From Nitrobacteraceae bacterium AZCC 1564 (GTDB lineage Bacteria > Pseudomonadota > Alphaproteobacteria > Rhizobiales > Xanthobacteraceae), in contig JBAGRR010000001.1 in NCBI GenBank assembly GCA_036924835.1, forward strand, positions 5,657,001 through 5,721,000: a stretch of DNA of 64,000 bases, in the 5' to 3' direction. This document shows, piece by piece, positions 1-15,099 of the stretch. Both the position numbers and the translations under genes were made by a program. Below the pieces are notes generated by a model. That model saw only the letters and a list, made by a program, of their open reading frames with translations, was not told the DNA's origin and searched no databases. Each line of letters begins with the position of its first letter. Position 1 is the stretch's first letter.

Positions 1-707
<707 letters not shown>

Positions 708-743
708 CGGCGAAACCGAACGGACACATAAGGAACGAACCCC

Positions 744-2816
<2,073 letters not shown>

Positions 2817-2854
2817 TTTCTTTGGCGTAAGTCAAAGTTGAACGGAGAACGTCA

Positions 2855-4045
<1,191 letters not shown>

Positions 4046-4061
4046 CAAACGATCCGTCGAC

Positions 4062-4086
4062 GTGCCCGGCTATCAAAGCCGGGCAC
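4062..4086 (+). promoter_or_regulatory. Stem-loop between tuf and rpsJ
   Basis: A perfect 9-bp inverted repeat GTGCCCGGC / GCCGGGCAC with a 7-nt loop lies 17 bp after the tuf stop. There is no T tract after it, so it does not look like a complete intrinsic terminator. It may act as an RNA-processing or stability element, or a partial attenuator, at the str/S10 junction. Confidence 0.6.
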
Positions 4087-4155
4087 TCACGCCCCTTAAG
4101 AGTAAACGTGGATGGCCGGGCTGACCGGTCGCGACGGACAAGAAAGACAACGGCA

Positions 4156-4464
4156 ATGAACGGCCAGAATATTCGCATTCGTCTCAAGGCGTTCGACCAT
4201 CGAATCCTCGATACGTCGACCCGCGAGATCGTGAACACGGCGAAGCGTACCGGTGCGCAGGTTCGCGGACCTATTCCGCTGCCAACCCGCATCGAGAAGT
4301 TTACCGTCAACCGTTCGCCGCACGTCGATAAGAAGAGCCGCGAGCAGTTCGAGATGCGCACTCACAAGCGCCTTCTCGATATCGTCGACCCGACCCCGCA
4401 GACAGTCGATGCTTTGATGAAGCTCGATCTGGCCGCAGGTGTCGACGTCGAAATCAAGCTCTAA
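4156..4464 (+). CDS. rpsJ: 30S ribosomal protein S10
   Basis: S10 (102 aa) is a 30S head protein; in many bacteria it also joins NusB in antitermination complexes. Start ATG 4156 gives the canonical N-terminus [14 protein letters not shown]; an in-frame upstream start at 4108 would add residues not seen in S10. The segment from [14 protein letters not shown] to [13 protein letters not shown] is diagnostic. First gene of the S10 cluster. Confidence 0.97.
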
Positions 4465-4512
4465 GATTTTGTAAGTCCGCGGTGGCGGACAGAAAGAACA
4501 GGAAGCACGCCG

Positions 4513-5247
4513 ATGCGCTCCGGAGTGATCGCACAAAAGGTCGGGATGACACGGGTCTTTACGGAGACCGGTGAACATATCCCTGTGACCGTGCTCAAGT
4601 TGGGCAATTGCCAGGTTGTTGGCCATCGCACGACCGAGAAGAATGGTTATGTCGCTCTGCAGCTCGGTTCGGGCTCGCGCAAGAGCGTGTATATGCCGAA
4701 GGCTGAGCGCGGTCAGTTCGCGGTCGCCAAGGTGGAGCCGAAGCGTAAGCTCGCGGAATTCCGTGTCACTGAAGACGCGTTGATTCCGGTCGGTGCCGAG
4801 ATCCAGGCGGACCATTTCGTCGTCGGCCAGTTCGTCGACGTGACCGGCACCTCGGTCGGTAAGGGCTTCGCCGGCGGTATGAAGCGTTGGAATTTCGGCG
4901 GTCTGCGCGCCACGCACGGTGTGTCGATCTCGCACCGCTCGATCGGTTCGACCGGCGGCCGTCAGGATCCCGGCAAGACCTTCAAGAACAAGAAGATGCC
5001 CGGTCACATGGGCGTCGATCGCATCACCACGCTGAACCTGCGCGTCGTCCAGACGGACGTTGAGCGCGGTCTGCTGCTCGTCGAAGGCGCCGTTCCGGGC
5101 TCCAAGGGCGGCTGGATCACCGTGCGCGATGCCGTGAAGAAGCCGCTGCCGAAGGAAGCCGTGAAGCCTGGCAAGTTCAAGCTCGCTGGCGCCAACGATC
5201 AGGCAGCTCCTGCAGCTGAAGCTCCTGCTGAGAAAGAGGGTGCGTGA
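4513..5247 (+). CDS. rplC: 50S ribosomal protein L3
   Basis: L3 (244 aa) is an early-assembly protein reaching the peptidyl-transferase centre. The conserved loop around [13 protein letters not shown], including the [15 protein letters not shown] segment, is present. The C-terminus ends in an Ala/Pro/Glu-rich extension (roughly residues 225-244), common in Rhizobiales L3. Its TGA overlaps the rplD start by one base, suggesting translational coupling. Confidence 0.97.
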   Translation: MRSGVIAQKVGMTRVFTETGEHIPVTVLKLGNCQVVGHRTTEKNGYVALQLGSGSRKSVYMPKAERGQFAVAKVEPKRKLAEFRVTEDALIPVGAEIQADHFVVGQFVDVTGTSVGKGFAGGMKRWNFGGLRATHGVSISHRSIGSTGGRQDPGKTFKNKKMPGHMGVDRITTLNLRVVQTDVERGLLLVEGAVPGSKGGWITVRDAVKKPLPKEAVKPGKFKLAGANDQAAPAAEAPAEKEGA

Positions 5248-5867
5248 TGGAATTGCAAGTCGCAACCCTTGAAGGCAAGACCGCTGGTTCGGTTCAGCTC
5301 TCGGACGCGATTTTCGGTCTCGAGCCGCGTACGGACCTTATCCAGCGCTGCGTCAACTGGCAGCTCGCCAAGCGTCAAGCTGGCACGCACAAGGTCAAGG
5401 GCCGTGCGGAAATCGCTCGCACTGGCAAGAAGATGTACAAGCAGAAGGGCACCGGCGGTGCTCGTCACGGTTCGGCACGCGTGCCGCAGTTCCGTGGCGG
5501 TGGCCGCGCGTTCGGCCCGGTCGTGCGCAGCCATGCCCACGATCTGCCGAAGAAGGTTCGCGCGCTCGCTCTGCGTCACGCCCTGTCGGCGAAGGCCAAG
5601 GATGGCAGCCTGGTTCTGCTTGAGAATGCCGAGCTGAAGGACGCCAAGACCAAGGCGCTCGTCGGACACTTCTCGAACCTTGGTCTCACCAGCGCGCTCA
5701 TCATCGACGGCACCGAACTCAATGCCGGTTTCGCGATGGCTGCACGCAACATTCCGCACATCGACGTGCTGCCGATCCAGGGCATCAACGTCTATGACAT
5801 TCTGCGCCGTCAGAAGCTTGTTCTGACCAAGGCCGCTCTCGATGCGTTGGAGGCGCGCTTCAAATGA
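5247..5867 (+). CDS. rplD: 50S ribosomal protein L4
   Basis: L4 (206 aa) lines the peptide exit tunnel and binds 23S rRNA domain I. The tunnel-loop signature around [15 protein letters not shown] and [10 protein letters not shown] is intact. ATG 5247 overlaps the rplC stop; a GTG one codon upstream is less likely. In enterobacteria L4 autoregulates the S10 operon, but whether it does so here cannot be seen from the sequence. Confidence 0.97.
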   Translation: MELQVATLEGKTAGSVQLSDAIFGLEPRTDLIQRCVNWQLAKRQAGTHKVKGRAEIARTGKKMYKQKGTGGARHGSARVPQFRGGGRAFGPVVRSHAHDLPKKVRALALRHALSAKAKDGSLVLLENAELKDAKTKALVGHFSNLGLTSALIIDGTELNAGFAMAARNIPHIDVLPIQGINVYDILRRQKLVLTKAALDALEARFK

Positions 5868-6163
5868 CGACTATGGATGCGCGTCACTACGACATCATCG
5901 TTGCACCGGTCATCACCGAAAAGGCGACGGTTGCTTCGGAGCACAACAAGGTTGTGTTTAAGGTCGCCGCCAAGGCGACCAAGCCGCAGATCAAGGACGC
6001 GGTTGAGAAGCTGTTCGACGTGAAGGTGAAGAGCGTCAACACGCTGGTCCGTAAGGGGAAGGTGAAAGTCTTCCGCGGCCAGTTCGGTTCTCAGTCGGAT
6101 ACCAAGCGCGCTGTCGTGACCCTCGAAGAGGGCCACCGCATCGACGTGACCACTGGCCTGTAA
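5864..6163 (+). CDS. rplW: 50S ribosomal protein L23
   Basis: L23 (99 aa) sits at the exit-tunnel rim and docks trigger factor and SRP. The N-terminal segment [15 protein letters not shown] and the extended loop [15 protein letters not shown] are characteristic. Its ATG overlaps the last codons of rplD by 4 bp (ATGA), with a GGAGG-type ribosome binding site inside rplD. Confidence 0.96.
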   Translation: MTTMDARHYDIIVAPVITEKATVASEHNKVVFKVAAKATKPQIKDAVEKLFDVKVKSVNTLVRKGKVKVFRGQFGSQSDTKRAVVTLEEGHRIDVTTGL

Positions 6164-6175
6164 GGTTCAACGACC

Positions 6176-7009
6176 ATGGCATTGAAAACATTCAACCCCA
6201 CGACGCCAGGCCAGCGCCAGCTGGTGATGGTCGATCGTTCGGCCCTCTACAAGGGCAAGCCGGTCAAGACGTTGACCGAGGGCAAGAACTCGTCGGGCGG
6301 CCGTGGCAACACTGGTCGTATCACCGTTCGCTTCCGCGGTGGCGGCCACAAGCAGGCCTACCGCATCGTCGACTTCAAGCGCACCAAGCTTGACGTGCCG
6401 GCGACGGTCGAGCGTCTCGAATACGATCCGAACCGCACTGCGTTCATCGCGCTGATCAAGTACGAGGACGGCGAGCAGGCCTACATCTTGGCTCCGCAGC
6501 GTCTGGCTGTTGGCGACACCGTTGTTGCCGGCAACTACGTCGACGTAAAGCCGGGCAACGTCATGCCGCTGGGCAACATGCCGGTCGGCACGATCGTGCA
6601 CAACGTCGAGCTGAAGATCGGGAAGGGCGGTCAGATCGCCCGTTCGGCCGGTACCTACGCTCAGATCGTTGGCCGCGACCATGCCTTCGTGATCCTTCGC
6701 CTGAACTCGGGCGAACAGCGCCTGGTTCACGGGCGCTGCATCGGCACCATCGGTGCGGTGTCGAACCCGGATCATATGAACATTTCGATCGGTAAGGCCG
6801 GTCGCAAGCGTTGGATGGGCCGTCGTCCGCATAATCGCGGCGTCGTCATGAACCCTGTCGATCACCCGCACGGCGGCGGTGAAGGCCGCACCTCGGGTGG
6901 CCGTCACCCGGTGACCCCGTGGGGCAAGCCGACCAAGGGCAAGAAGACACGGTCGAACAAGTCGACCAACAAGTTCATTCTCATCAGCCGCCACAAGCGG
7001 AAGAAGTAA
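6176..7009 (+). CDS. rplB: 50S ribosomal protein L2
   Basis: L2 (277 aa) is required for subunit association and peptidyl-transferase assembly. The C-terminal segment around [17 protein letters not shown] contains the highly conserved histidine associated with the active centre. Length and the central OB/SH3-like folds are normal. It lies 12 bp after rplW and 12 bp before rpsS. Confidence 0.98.
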   Translation: MALKTFNPTTPGQRQLVMVDRSALYKGKPVKTLTEGKNSSGGRGNTGRITVRFRGGGHKQAYRIVDFKRTKLDVPATVERLEYDPNRTAFIALIKYEDGEQAYILAPQRLAVGDTVVAGNYVDVKPGNVMPLGNMPVGTIVHNVELKIGKGGQIARSAGTYAQIVGRDHAFVILRLNSGEQRLVHGRCIGTIGAVSNPDHMNISIGKAGRKRWMGRRPHNRGVVMNPVDHPHGGGEGRTSGGRHPVTPWGKPTKGKKTRSNKSTNKFILISRHKRKK

Positions 7010-7021
7010 GGATCGCCGGAC

Positions 7022-7300
7022 ATGGTTCGTTCAGTCTGGAAAGGCCCGTTCGTTGAAGGCTCTCTGCTCAAGAAGGCAGATGCGGCGCGCGCGTCCGGCC
7101 GTCACGACGTTATCAAGATCTGGAGCCGCCGCTCGACGATCCTCCCGCAGTTCGTGGGGCTCACCTTCGGCGTCTACAACGGTCAGAAGCACGTTCCGGT
7201 TGCCGTGAACGAGGAAATGGTTGGCCACAAGTTCGGTGAGTTCTCGCCGACGCGGACCTTCCATGGCCATGCAGGCGACAAGAAAGCCAAGAAGGCTTGA
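7022..7300 (+). CDS. rpsS: 30S ribosomal protein S19
   Basis: S19 (92 aa) binds 16S rRNA in the 30S head with S13. The residues [19 protein letters not shown] at the start and [20 protein letters not shown] near the end are diagnostic. Ordinary S10-operon position between rplB and rplV. Confidence 0.97.
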   Translation: MVRSVWKGPFVEGSLLKKADAARASGRHDVIKIWSRRSTILPQFVGLTFGVYNGQKHVPVAVNEEMVGHKFGEFSPTRTFHGHAGDKKAKKA

Positions 7301-7310
7301 GGACTAAGTC

Positions 7311-7697
7311 ATGAGCAAACCAAAGCGCGAACGGGTTCTCCCGGATAACGAGGCCAAGGCCGTCGCCCGCATGCTTCGGGTCAGCCCTCAGAAGCTGAAC
7401 CTGGTGGCGCAGTTGATCCGTGGCCGGAAGGCTTCGGCGGCGCTTGCCGATCTGCAGTTCTCGCGCAAGCGGATCGCGGTCGACGTTAAGAAGTGCCTGG
7501 AGTCCGCGATTGCGAACGCCGAAAACAACCATGATCTCGATGTCGACGCGCTGGTCGTCTCTGAGGCTCATGTTGGCAACGGCATCGTGATGAAGCGTTT
7601 CGCACCGCGCGGCCGTGGCCGTTCGGGTCGTGTTTTTAAGCCGTTCTCGCAGCTGACGATCGTTGTTCGTCAGGTCGAGGCCGAGGCTGGCGCCTAA
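7311..7697 (+). CDS. rplV: 50S ribosomal protein L22
   Basis: L22 (128 aa) lines the exit tunnel; mutations in its beta-hairpin cause macrolide resistance in other bacteria. The family segments [20 protein letters not shown] and [11 protein letters not shown] are visible, and the hairpin tip reads [10 protein letters not shown]. Spacing to its neighbours is 10-15 bp. Confidence 0.97.
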   Translation: MSKPKRERVLPDNEAKAVARMLRVSPQKLNLVAQLIRGRKASAALADLQFSRKRIAVDVKKCLESAIANAENNHDLDVDALVVSEAHVGNGIVMKRFAPRGRGRSGRVFKPFSQLTIVVRQVEAEAGA

Positions 7698-7712
7698 GGG
7701 CGGGAGAGAACG

Positions 7713-8420
<708 letters not shown>

Positions 8421-8454
8421 TAGTTTTTTACGAGAAGGTTTGAGGGCGTAAGCC

Positions 8455-8868
8455 ATGATGCAACCAAAGAAGACAAAGTTCCGCAAGGCGCATAAGGGCC
8501 GTATCCACGGCGTCGCCTCGTCGGGCGCGACGTTGTCTTTCGGCCAGTTCGGCCTGAAGGCGATGGCGCCAGAGCGCATCACGGCGCGTCAGATCGAAGC
8601 TGCCCGCCGTGCACTGACCCGTCACATGAAGCGTGCCGGCCGCGTCTGGATCCGCGTATTTCCGGATCTGCCGGTGTCGAAGAAGCCGGCCGAAGTGCGC
8701 ATGGGCTCCGGCAAGGGTTCGCCGGAATTGTGGGTGGCGCGGGTGAAGCCGGGCCGCATCCTGTTCGAAATCGATGGCGTCAACGACCAGACCGCGCGTG
8801 AAGCGCTGACCCTGGCGGCCGCCAAGCTTCCGATCAAGACGCGCTTCGTTGCGCGCATCGCGGAGTAA
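8455..8868 (+). CDS. rplP: 50S ribosomal protein L16
   Basis: L16 (137 aa) binds near the A-site tRNA elbow and the peptidyl-transferase centre. [16 protein letters not shown] at the start and [19 protein letters not shown] centrally are characteristic. Two adjacent ATG codons (8455 and 8458) could both serve as start. It is 34 bp after rpsC. Confidence 0.97.
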   Translation: MMQPKKTKFRKAHKGRIHGVASSGATLSFGQFGLKAMAPERITARQIEAARRALTRHMKRAGRVWIRVFPDLPVSKKPAEVRMGSGKGSPELWVARVKPGRILFEIDGVNDQTAREALTLAAAKLPIKTRFVARIAE

Positions 8869-8873
8869 GAGAA

Positions 8874-9086
8874 ATGGCTGAAATGAAGGTCGAAGACATC
8901 CGCGCAATGAGCGCCGATCAGATGGAGGAGGCGATCCTCAATCTGAAGAAGGAGCGTTTCAATCTGCGCTTCCAACGCGCCACCGGGCAGCTCGAGAACA
9001 CCTCGCGCCTGCGTGAAGCTCGCCGCGATATCGCACGCATCAAGACCATCGCTGCGCAGAAGCGCGCCGCGCAGACCAAGAAGTAA
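8874..9086 (+). CDS. rpmC: 50S ribosomal protein L29
   Basis: L29 (70 aa), a two-helix protein beside L23 at the tunnel exit. The motif [19 protein letters not shown] is the family signature. It starts 5 bp after rplP and is 10 bp from rpsQ. Confidence 0.96.
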   Translation: MAEMKVEDIRAMSADQMEEAILNLKKERFNLRFQRATGQLENTSRLREARRDIARIKTIAAQKRAAQTKK

Positions 9087-9096
9087 GGGGCGAAAG

Positions 9097-9345
9097 ATGC
9101 CGAAGCGTACTCTCCAGGGCGTCGTCGTCAGCGACAAGCAGGACAAGACCATTGTCGTGCGTGTTGACCGCCGCTTCACCCATCCGATCTACAAGAAGAC
9201 GATTCGTCAGTCCAAGAACTACCACGCGCACGATGAGAACAATCAGTTCAAGGCGGGCGACACGGTTTGGATCGAAGAAAGCAAACCACTCTCGAAGTTG
9301 AAGCGCTGGACTGTTGTTCAGGGCGAAGCAAAGAAAACAGCATAA
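9097..9345 (+). CDS. rpsQ: 30S ribosomal protein S17
   Basis: S17 (82 aa) is an OB-fold protein binding 16S rRNA helices 7 and 11. ATG 9097 after an AAGGGG ribosome binding site gives [18 protein letters not shown]; the longer in-frame start at 9013 lies inside rpmC and is rejected. [18 protein letters not shown] is diagnostic. Confidence 0.96.
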   Translation: MPKRTLQGVVVSDKQDKTIVVRVDRRFTHPIYKKTIRQSKNYHAHDENNQFKAGDTVWIEESKPLSKLKRWTVVQGEAKKTA

Positions 9346-9382
9346 GCGCAAATAGCGCACAGAAAGAGGACGAGGTGCATCA

Positions 9383-9751
9383 ATGATTCAGATGCAGACC
9401 AACCTCGACGTGGCCGATAATTCCGGCGCGCGCCGTGTTATGTGCATCAAGGTGCTTGGAGGTTCCAAGCGCCGGTATGCGACCATTGGTGACATCATTG
9501 TGGTGTCCATCAAGGAAGCCATCCCACGCGGGAAGGTGAAGAAGGGCGACGTGATGAAGGCCGTCGTCGTTCGCGTGAGCAAGGACATCCGTCGTCCTGA
9601 TGGCTCCGTGATCCGTTTCGACCGCAATGCGGCTGTGTTGATCAACAACCAGTCCGAGCCTGTCGGTACGCGTATCTTTGGACCGGTGCCACGCGAGCTC
9701 CGCGCCAAGAACCACATGAAGATCATCTCGCTTGCGCCGGAGGTGCTGTAA
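9383..9751 (+). CDS. rplN: 50S ribosomal protein L14
   Basis: L14 (122 aa) forms intersubunit bridges and is the docking site of the silencing factor RsfS. The start [17 protein letters not shown] and the end [15 protein letters not shown] are typical. Its TAA overlaps the rplX ATG by one base. Confidence 0.97.
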   Translation: MIQMQTNLDVADNSGARRVMCIKVLGGSKRRYATIGDIIVVSIKEAIPRGKVKKGDVMKAVVVRVSKDIRRPDGSVIRFDRNAAVLINNQSEPVGTRIFGPVPRELRAKNHMKIISLAPEVL

Positions 9752-10065
9752 TGGCCGCCAAGATTCGCAAGGGCGATAAGGTCATCGTGCTGTCGGGCCG
9801 TGACAAGGGCCGCACTGGCGAGGTGTTCGAGGTGCGTCCGTCCGAGAACCGCGCGCTGGTGCGTGGCGTCAATCTCGTGAAGCGCCACCAGAAGCAGACG
9901 CAGAACCAGGAAGGCGGCATCATCACCAAGGAGTCGCCGATCCACCTGTCCAACATTGCCGTAGTCGGTAAGGACGGCAAGCCGACCCGCGTCGGTTTCA
10001 AGATTCAGGCAGACGGCACCAAGGTGCGTGTCGCCAAGCGTTCGGGAGCTGAGATCGATGGCTGA
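9751..10065 (+). CDS. rplX: 50S ribosomal protein L24
   Basis: L24 (104 aa) is an assembly-initiator protein with an N-terminal KOW motif ([19 protein letters not shown]). The start overlaps rplN by one base, and the 3' end overlaps the rplE start by 8 bp, so rplN, rplX and rplE look translationally coupled. Confidence 0.97.
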   Translation: MAAKIRKGDKVIVLSGRDKGRTGEVFEVRPSENRALVRGVNLVKRHQKQTQNQEGGIITKESPIHLSNIAVVGKDGKPTRVGFKIQADGTKVRVAKRSGAEIDG

Positions 10066-10615
10066 GACCGCATACGTTCCGCACCTGCGCGCGAAGTTCG
10101 ACAAGGAAATTCGCGGCAAGCTGGTCGAGCAGTTCGGCCTCACCAATCCGATGCAGGTTCCTGCATTGGAGAAGGTCGTGCTCAACATGGGCATTGGCGA
10201 AGCCGTCAATGACCGCAAGAAGGTCGAGCTTGCTGCGGGCGATCTCGCTCTGATCGCCGGTCAGAAGCCGATCGTCACGCATTCGCGGAAAGCGATCGCG
10301 ACCTTCAAGCTGCGCGAAGGCCAGGCCATCGGCGCGAAGGTGACGCTGCGCAAGTCCAAGATGTACGACTTCATCGATCGTCTTGTGAACATCGCTCTGC
10401 CGCGCGTTCGCGACTTCCGCGGCCTCAATCCGAAGAGCTTCGACGGCCGTGGCAACTATTCGCTCGGTCTGAAGGAGCACATCGTGTTCCCGGAAATCGA
10501 CTACGACAAGTCGGGCGAGACCTGGGGCATGGATATTACGATCTGCACCACAGCGGCTAACGATGAGCAGGCGCGTGCGTTGCTGAACGCTTTCAATTTC
10601 CCGTTCCGGCAGTGA
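10058..10615 (+). CDS. rplE: 50S ribosomal protein L5
   Basis: L5 (185 aa) binds 5S rRNA and contacts P-site tRNA and S13. ATG 10058 was chosen because [19 protein letters not shown] is the usual N-terminus; the upstream frame from 10028 lies within rpl[19 protein letters not shown] and the C-terminal FPEIDYDK segment confirm the family. Confidence 0.97.
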   Translation: MAETAYVPHLRAKFDKEIRGKLVEQFGLTNPMQVPALEKVVLNMGIGEAVNDRKKVELAAGDLALIAGQKPIVTHSRKAIATFKLREGQAIGAKVTLRKSKMYDFIDRLVNIALPRVRDFRGLNPKSFDGRGNYSLGLKEHIVFPEIDYDKSGETWGMDITICTTAANDEQARALLNAFNFPFRQ

Positions 10616-10663
10616 GACACTGATTTAGCGTCTCAAACGCGGAAAGGTATGGAGACTACTCGT

Positions 10664-10969
10664 ATGGCGAAGAAAAGTTCAGTCGAGAAGAATAACCGTC
10701 GTCAGAGGATGACGAAGAACGCTGCTGAAAAGCGCGCGAAGCTGAAGGCGATCATCTCGGACAAGACCAAGCCGATGGAAGAGCGCTTCGCGGCGACGAT
10801 CAAGCTCGCTGAGATGCCGCGCAACTCTTCGGCGACGCGCATTCGCAACCGTTGCGAAGTCAGCGGTCGTCCGCGTTCGGTGTATCGCAAGAACAAGATG
10901 AGCCGCGTTGCCCTTCGCGAGTACGGCTCGAAGGGGCTTATTCCCGGCCTCGTCAAGTCGAGCTGGTAA
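10664..10969 (+). CDS. rpsN: 30S ribosomal protein S14
   Basis: S14 (101 aa), the longer zinc-free form: the C-terminal region has no CxxC pairs, only one Cys ([11 protein letters not shown]). Start ATG 10664 gives [13 protein letters not shown]. It lies 48 bp after rplE and 12 bp before rpsH. Confidence 0.97.
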   Translation: MAKKSSVEKNNRRQRMTKNAAEKRAKLKAIISDKTKPMEERFAATIKLAEMPRNSSATRIRNRCEVSGRPRSVYRKNKMSRVALREYGSKGLIPGLVKSSW

Positions 10970-10981
10970 GGAGGGGCGGAC

Positions 10982-11380
10982 ATGTCAACGCACGATCCGA
11001 TCAGCGATCTCATCACCCGCATCCGCAACGCGCAGATGCGCAACAAGTCCAAGGTTTCGACCCCGGGCTCCAAGATGCGCGCCAACGTGCTCGAGGTGCT
11101 GAAGGCCGAAGGTTACATCCGTGGTTATGCCGCGGTTGAGCATGCCAGCGGCCACAACGAACTCGAAATCGAGTTGAAGTATTTCGATGGCGAGCCGGTG
11201 ATCCGCGAGATCGAGCGGGTGTCGAAGCCCGGACGTCGCGTCTACGCTTCGGTCAAGAACCTGCCGCGCGTCCGCAACGGTCTTGGCATCTCGGTGCTGT
11301 CGACGCCGAAGGGAATCATGGCTGACCACGATGCGCGCGACGCGAACGTGGGCGGTGAAGTTCTCTTCACGGTGTTCTGA
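10982..11380 (+). CDS. rpsH: 30S ribosomal protein S8
   Basis: S8 (132 aa) binds the central domain of 16S rRNA; in E. coli it represses the spc operon. The N-terminal [16 protein letters not shown] and the C-terminal [14 protein letters not shown] segments are canonical. A strong AGGAGGGG-like ribosome binding site precedes the start. Confidence 0.97.
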   Translation: MSTHDPISDLITRIRNAQMRNKSKVSTPGSKMRANVLEVLKAEGYIRGYAAVEHASGHNELEIELKYFDGEPVIREIERVSKPGRRVYASVKNLPRVRNGLGISVLSTPKGIMADHDARDANVGGEVLFTVF

Positions 11381-11394
11381 GGAAGGAACGAATT

Positions 11395-11928
11395 ATGTCA
11401 CGCGTAGGCAAAAAGCCCGTCGCGATCGCCTCGGGCGTCACCGCGAACGTTGAGGGCCAGACCGTCAAGATGAAGGGGCCGAAGGGCGCGCTTCAGTTCG
11501 TCGTGCACGATGACGTCTCGGTCGAGCTGAAGGACGGCAAGATCTCGGTTGCGCCGCGCTTTGAGACCAAGCGCGCACGCTCGCTGTATGGCACCGCTCG
11601 TGCCCAGATCGCGAACCTGCTCGAAGGCGTCACCAAGGGCTTCGAGAAGAAGTTGGAAATCACCGGCGTCGGTTATCGCGCCGCGTTGCAGGGCAAGAAC
11701 CTGCAGCTCGCGCTCGGCTACAGCCACGACGTGATCTATCCGATCCCGGAGGGGATCACGATCACCGTGCCGAAGCCGACCGAAATCACCGTTGCCGGCA
11801 TCGACGCGCAGCGCGTCGGCCAGGTGGCTGCGGAGATCCGCGGCTATCGTCGGCCGGAGCCCTATAAGGGCAAGGGTGTGAAGTACGTGGGCGAATTCAT
11901 CTTCCGCAAGGAAGGCAAGAAGAAGTAA
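11395..11928 (+). CDS. rplF: 50S ribosomal protein L6
   Basis: L6 (177 aa) has two repeated alpha/beta domains and binds 23S rRNA helix 97 near the sarcin-ricin loop. [11 protein letters not shown] opens the protein, and the C-terminal [13 protein letters not shown] motif is intact. Ordinary spc-operon position. Confidence 0.97.
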   Translation: MSRVGKKPVAIASGVTANVEGQTVKMKGPKGALQFVVHDDVSVELKDGKISVAPRFETKRARSLYGTARAQIANLLEGVTKGFEKKLEITGVGYRAALQGKNLQLALGYSHDVIYPIPEGITITVPKPTEITVAGIDAQRVGQVAAEIRGYRRPEPYKGKGVKYVGEFIFRKEGKKK

Positions 11929-11939
11929 CGGAGCCGGTC

Positions 11940-12302
<363 letters not shown>

Positions 12303-12355
12303 TTTAACCGGATACAAGAGCAGGGGTCTTTGCCCCTCAAGGATTGGAAAAGACA

Positions 12356-12937
12356 ATGGCAGCAGCTGAACGCGAACGCGGTGGACGCGAACGGGGCGGT
12401 CGGGATCGTGAAGAGCGCGATAGCGAGTTCGTTGACAAGCTCGTCCACATCAATCGTGTGGCGAAGGTGGTCAAGGGCGGTAAGCGCTTTGGTTTCGCAG
12501 CCCTGGTCGTCATTGGCGATCAGAAGGGCCGGGTCGGCTTCGGCCACGGCAAGGCGCGCGAAGTGCCGGAAGCCATCCGCAAGGCGACCGACTCCGCGAA
12601 GCGCAACCTGACGCGCGTTGCTCTGCGCGAAGGCCGCACGCTGCATCACGATATCGCCGGCCGTCATGGTTCGGGCCGCGTTTACCTGCGCGCCGCACCT
12701 GCTGGTACCGGTATCATCGCGGGTGGCCCGATGCGCGCCGTGTTCGAGACGCTCGGCATCCAGGACGTGGTGGCGAAGTCGGTCGGTTCGTCGAACCCCT
12801 ACAACATGGTTCGCGCAACCTTCGACGCGCTGAAGCACCAGGATTCGCCGCGCTCGGTCGCCAATCGTCGCAACATCAAGGTCTCCACGCTGCAGTCCCG
12901 CCGGATCGGCGGTGATGCAGAAGCAGCGGCAGACTAA
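12356..12937 (+). CDS. rpsE: 30S ribosomal protein S5
   Basis: S5 (193 aa) takes part in decoding fidelity and mRNA unwinding. An Arg/Gly/Glu-rich N-terminal leader (about residues 5-25) precedes the S5 dsRNA-binding domain ([20 protein letters not shown]) and the C-terminal domain. ATG 12356 is preferred to the in-frame upstream start at 12344. A small AGGGG/CCCCT hairpin (12322-12337) lies just upstream. Confidence 0.97.
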   Translation: MAAAERERGGRERGGRDREERDSEFVDKLVHINRVAKVVKGGKRFGFAALVVIGDQKGRVGFGHGKAREVPEAIRKATDSAKRNLTRVALREGRTLHHDIAGRHGSGRVYLRAAPAGTGIIAGGPMRAVFETLGIQDVVAKSVGSSNPYNMVRATFDALKHQDSPRSVANRRNIKVSTLQSRRIGGDAEAAAD

Positions 12938-12964
12938 TTCACGCGCCTTTTTGGAGTTAAGACA

Positions 12965-13159
12965 ATGGCCAAGGCCGCAAAAACCATCAAGGTCGAGCAG
13001 ACCGGCAGCGCGATCCGCCGCCATCACTCGCAGCGTGAGACGCTGATCGGCCTGCGTCTCAACAAGATCGGTCGCGTCGCTGAACTGCAGGATACACCTG
13101 CGGTTCGCGGCATGATCGATAAGGTCAAGCACATCGTCCGCATCGTCGACGAGAAGTAA
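12965..13159 (+). CDS. rpmD: 50S ribosomal protein L30
   Basis: L30 (64 aa), a small ferredoxin-like-fold protein of the large subunit. [19 protein letters not shown] and [19 protein letters not shown] match the family. A GGAG ribosome binding site lies upstream; rplO follows after 11 bp. Confidence 0.96.
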   Translation: MAKAAKTIKVEQTGSAIRRHHSQRETLIGLRLNKIGRVAELQDTPAVRGMIDKVKHIVRIVDEK

Positions 13160-13170
13160 GGAAGAGAACG

Positions 13171-13656
13171 ATGAAGCTCACCGATCTCGCCGACAACCCA
13201 GGCTCGCGCAAGAAGCGCATTCGGGTTGGCCGTGGCATTGGCTCCGGCAAGGGTAAGCAATCGGGCCGCGGCGGCAAGGGCCAGACCGCGCGCTCGGGCG
13301 TGCGCATCAAGGGTTTCGAAGGCGGCCAGATGCCGCTGCATCGTCGCCTACCGAAGCGCGGCTTTAACAACATCTTCCGTCTCGATCTGACGGAAGTGAA
13401 TCTTGATCGCCTGCAGGCAGCCATCGATGCCGGCAAGATCGACGCCAAGGCGACGATCAACGCCGAGTCGTTGGTGAAGTCGGGGCTGCTGCGCCGCGCC
13501 AAGGATGGCGTGCGCTTGCTCGGCCGTGGCGAACTCAAGGCCAAGGTCAACATCGAAGTGTACGGCGCCACGAAGTCCGCCATTGAGGCGGTCGAGAAGG
13601 CCGGCGGATCGGTGAAGATCCTTGCGCCGAAAAAGGAAGAAGGCGAGGCTGCCTGA
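13171..13656 (+). CDS. rplO: 50S ribosomal protein L15
   Basis: L15 (161 aa), a large-subunit assembly protein. The Gly/Lys/Arg-rich N-terminal extension ([20 protein letters not shown]) and the [17 protein letters not shown] segment are diagnostic. It is followed by a 111-bp gap holding a stem-loop before secY. Confidence 0.97.
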   Translation: MKLTDLADNPGSRKKRIRVGRGIGSGKGKQSGRGGKGQTARSGVRIKGFEGGQMPLHRRLPKRGFNNIFRLDLTEVNLDRLQAAIDAGKIDAKATINAESLVKSGLLRRAKDGVRLLGRGELKAKVNIEVYGATKSAIEAVEKAGGSVKILAPKKEEGEAA

Positions 13657-13680
13657 TTCCGTTCCCGGGCTTGTGAAAGG

Positions 13681-13724
13681 CACCCACGACGTTACTTCCT
13701 ATGATGGCGTTTCGGACGTGGGTG
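13681..13724 (+). promoter_or_regulatory. Stem-loop between rplO and secY
   Basis: Inverted repeat CACCCACG (13681-13688) / CGTGGGTG (13717-13724) with a 28-nt loop in the rplO-secY gap. No T tract follows. It could set mRNA stability or SecY expression relative to the ribosomal genes; this is inference from position only. Confidence 0.45.
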
Positions 13725-13767
13725 ACCGGCTAACCCGGTACTAAGTGCTAAAGGATCGGAGCCTCGA

Positions 13768-15099
13768 ATGGCCTCTGCAGCGGAACAACTGGCGGCAAAT
13801 CTCAACTTCGCGGCATTCGCAAAGGCTGACGAACTTAAAAAGCGCATCTGGTTCACCCTGGGTGCGCTGCTTGTTTATCGGCTGGGCACCTACATCCCGC
13901 TGCCGGGCATCGACCCGAACATCTGGGATCAGGTTTTCAAGTCGCAGGCTGGTGGCATTCTCGGCATGTTCAACATGTTCGCTGGCGGTGGCATCCACCG
14001 CATGGCGATCTTTGCGTTGAACATCATGCCGTACATCTCGGCATCGATCATTATCCAGCTTCTGACGAGCGTGTCGCCGCAGCTCGAAGCCCTCAAGAAA
14101 GAGGGTGAGGCCGGCCGCAAGACCCTCAACCAGTACACCCGTTACCTGACCGTCGTTCTCGCGGCATTCCAGGCGTACGGCATTGCCGTCGGCCTCGAGG
14201 GGGCCGGCAACGTCGTGTCCGATCCGGGCATGTTCTTCCGTCTTTCGACGCTGATCACGCTGACCGGCGGTACCATGTTCCTGATGTGGCTCGGCGAGCA
14301 GATCACCTCCCGCGGCATCGGGAACGGCATCTCGCTGATCATTCTCGCCGGCATCGTCGCCGAGCTTCCGTCAGCCATCGCCGGAACCCTCGAACTCGGC
14401 CGTCAGGGCGCGTTGTCGACCTTCCTGATCCTCGCGATCATCATCATGGCCGTTGCGGTCATCATGCTGATCGTGTTCGTGGAGCGCGCGCAGCGCCGCT
14501 TGCTGATCCAGTATCCGAAGCGCCAGGTCGGCAACAAGATGTTCGAGGGCCAGTCCTCGCATCTGCCGCTCAAGCTCAACACCTCGGGCGTTATCCCGCC
14601 GATCTTCGCGTCGTCGCTGCTGCTGTTGCCGACCACCATCGCAAGCTTCAATGCAGGCAAGGGGCCGGAGTGGTTCCAGTGGCTGACGACGCAGCTCGCC
14701 CATGGCCGTCCCTTGTTCCTGGTGCTGTATCTTGCGCTGATCGTGTTCTTCGCCTTCTTCTACACGGCGATCGTGTTCAATCCGGTCGAGACTGCGGACA
14801 ACCTCAAGAAGCACGGCGGTTTCATTCCAGGCATCCGTCCGGGCGAACGAACCGCTGAATATATCGATTATGTGCTGTCGCGGATCACCGTGATTGGTGC
14901 AATCTATCTGGCAATCGTCTGTCTGATTCCAGAGATCCTGATTTCCTACGCTTCGGTGCCGTTCTATCTCGGCGGTACGTCACTGCTCATTGTCGTCAGC
15001 GTGACGATGGATACGGTGGCGCAGGTGCAGGGCTATCTGTTGGCGCATCAGTACGAAGGACTGATCCGGAAGTCGAAATTGAGGGGCCGCCGTAAATGA
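13768..15099 (+). CDS. secY: Preprotein translocase subunit SecY
   Basis: Channel subunit of the SecYEG translocon in the inner membrane (443 aa, about ten hydrophobic segments). The plug/TM2 region ([20 protein letters not shown]) and the cytoplasmic loop [17 protein letters not shown] are recognisable. The start follows a GGAGC-type ribosome binding site. The stop overlaps the adk start by 4 bp (ATGA), so secY and adk are coupled. Confidence 0.97.
   Translation: MASAAEQLAANLNFAAFAKADELKKRIWFTLGALLVYRLGTYIPLPGIDPNIWDQVFKSQAGGILGMFNMFAGGGIHRMAIFALNIMPYISASIIIQLLTSVSPQLEALKKEGEAGRKTLNQYTRYLTVVLAAFQAYGIAVGLEGAGNVVSDPGMFFRLSTLITLTGGTMFLMWLGEQITSRGIGNGISLIILAGIVAELPSAIAGTLELGRQGALSTFLILAIIIMAVAVIMLIVFVERAQRRLLIQYPKRQVGNKMFEGQSSHLPLKLNTSGVIPPIFASSLLLLPTTIASFNAGKGPEWFQWLTTQLAHGRPLFLVLYLALIVFFAFFYTAIVFNPVETADNLKKHGGFIPGIRPGERTAEYIDYVLSRITVIGAIYLAIVCLIPEILISYASVPFYLGGTSLLIVVSVTMDTVAQVQGYLLAHQYEGLIRKSKLRGRRK

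Noticed and set aside
4062-4086. Complete Rho-independent terminator between tuf and rpsJ
   Set aside because: The stem is strong but no T tract follows, so it is listed only as a stem-loop.
14286-14858. 190-residue + strand open frame inside secY
   Set aside because: Alternative frame of secY, Arg/His-rich; shadow.
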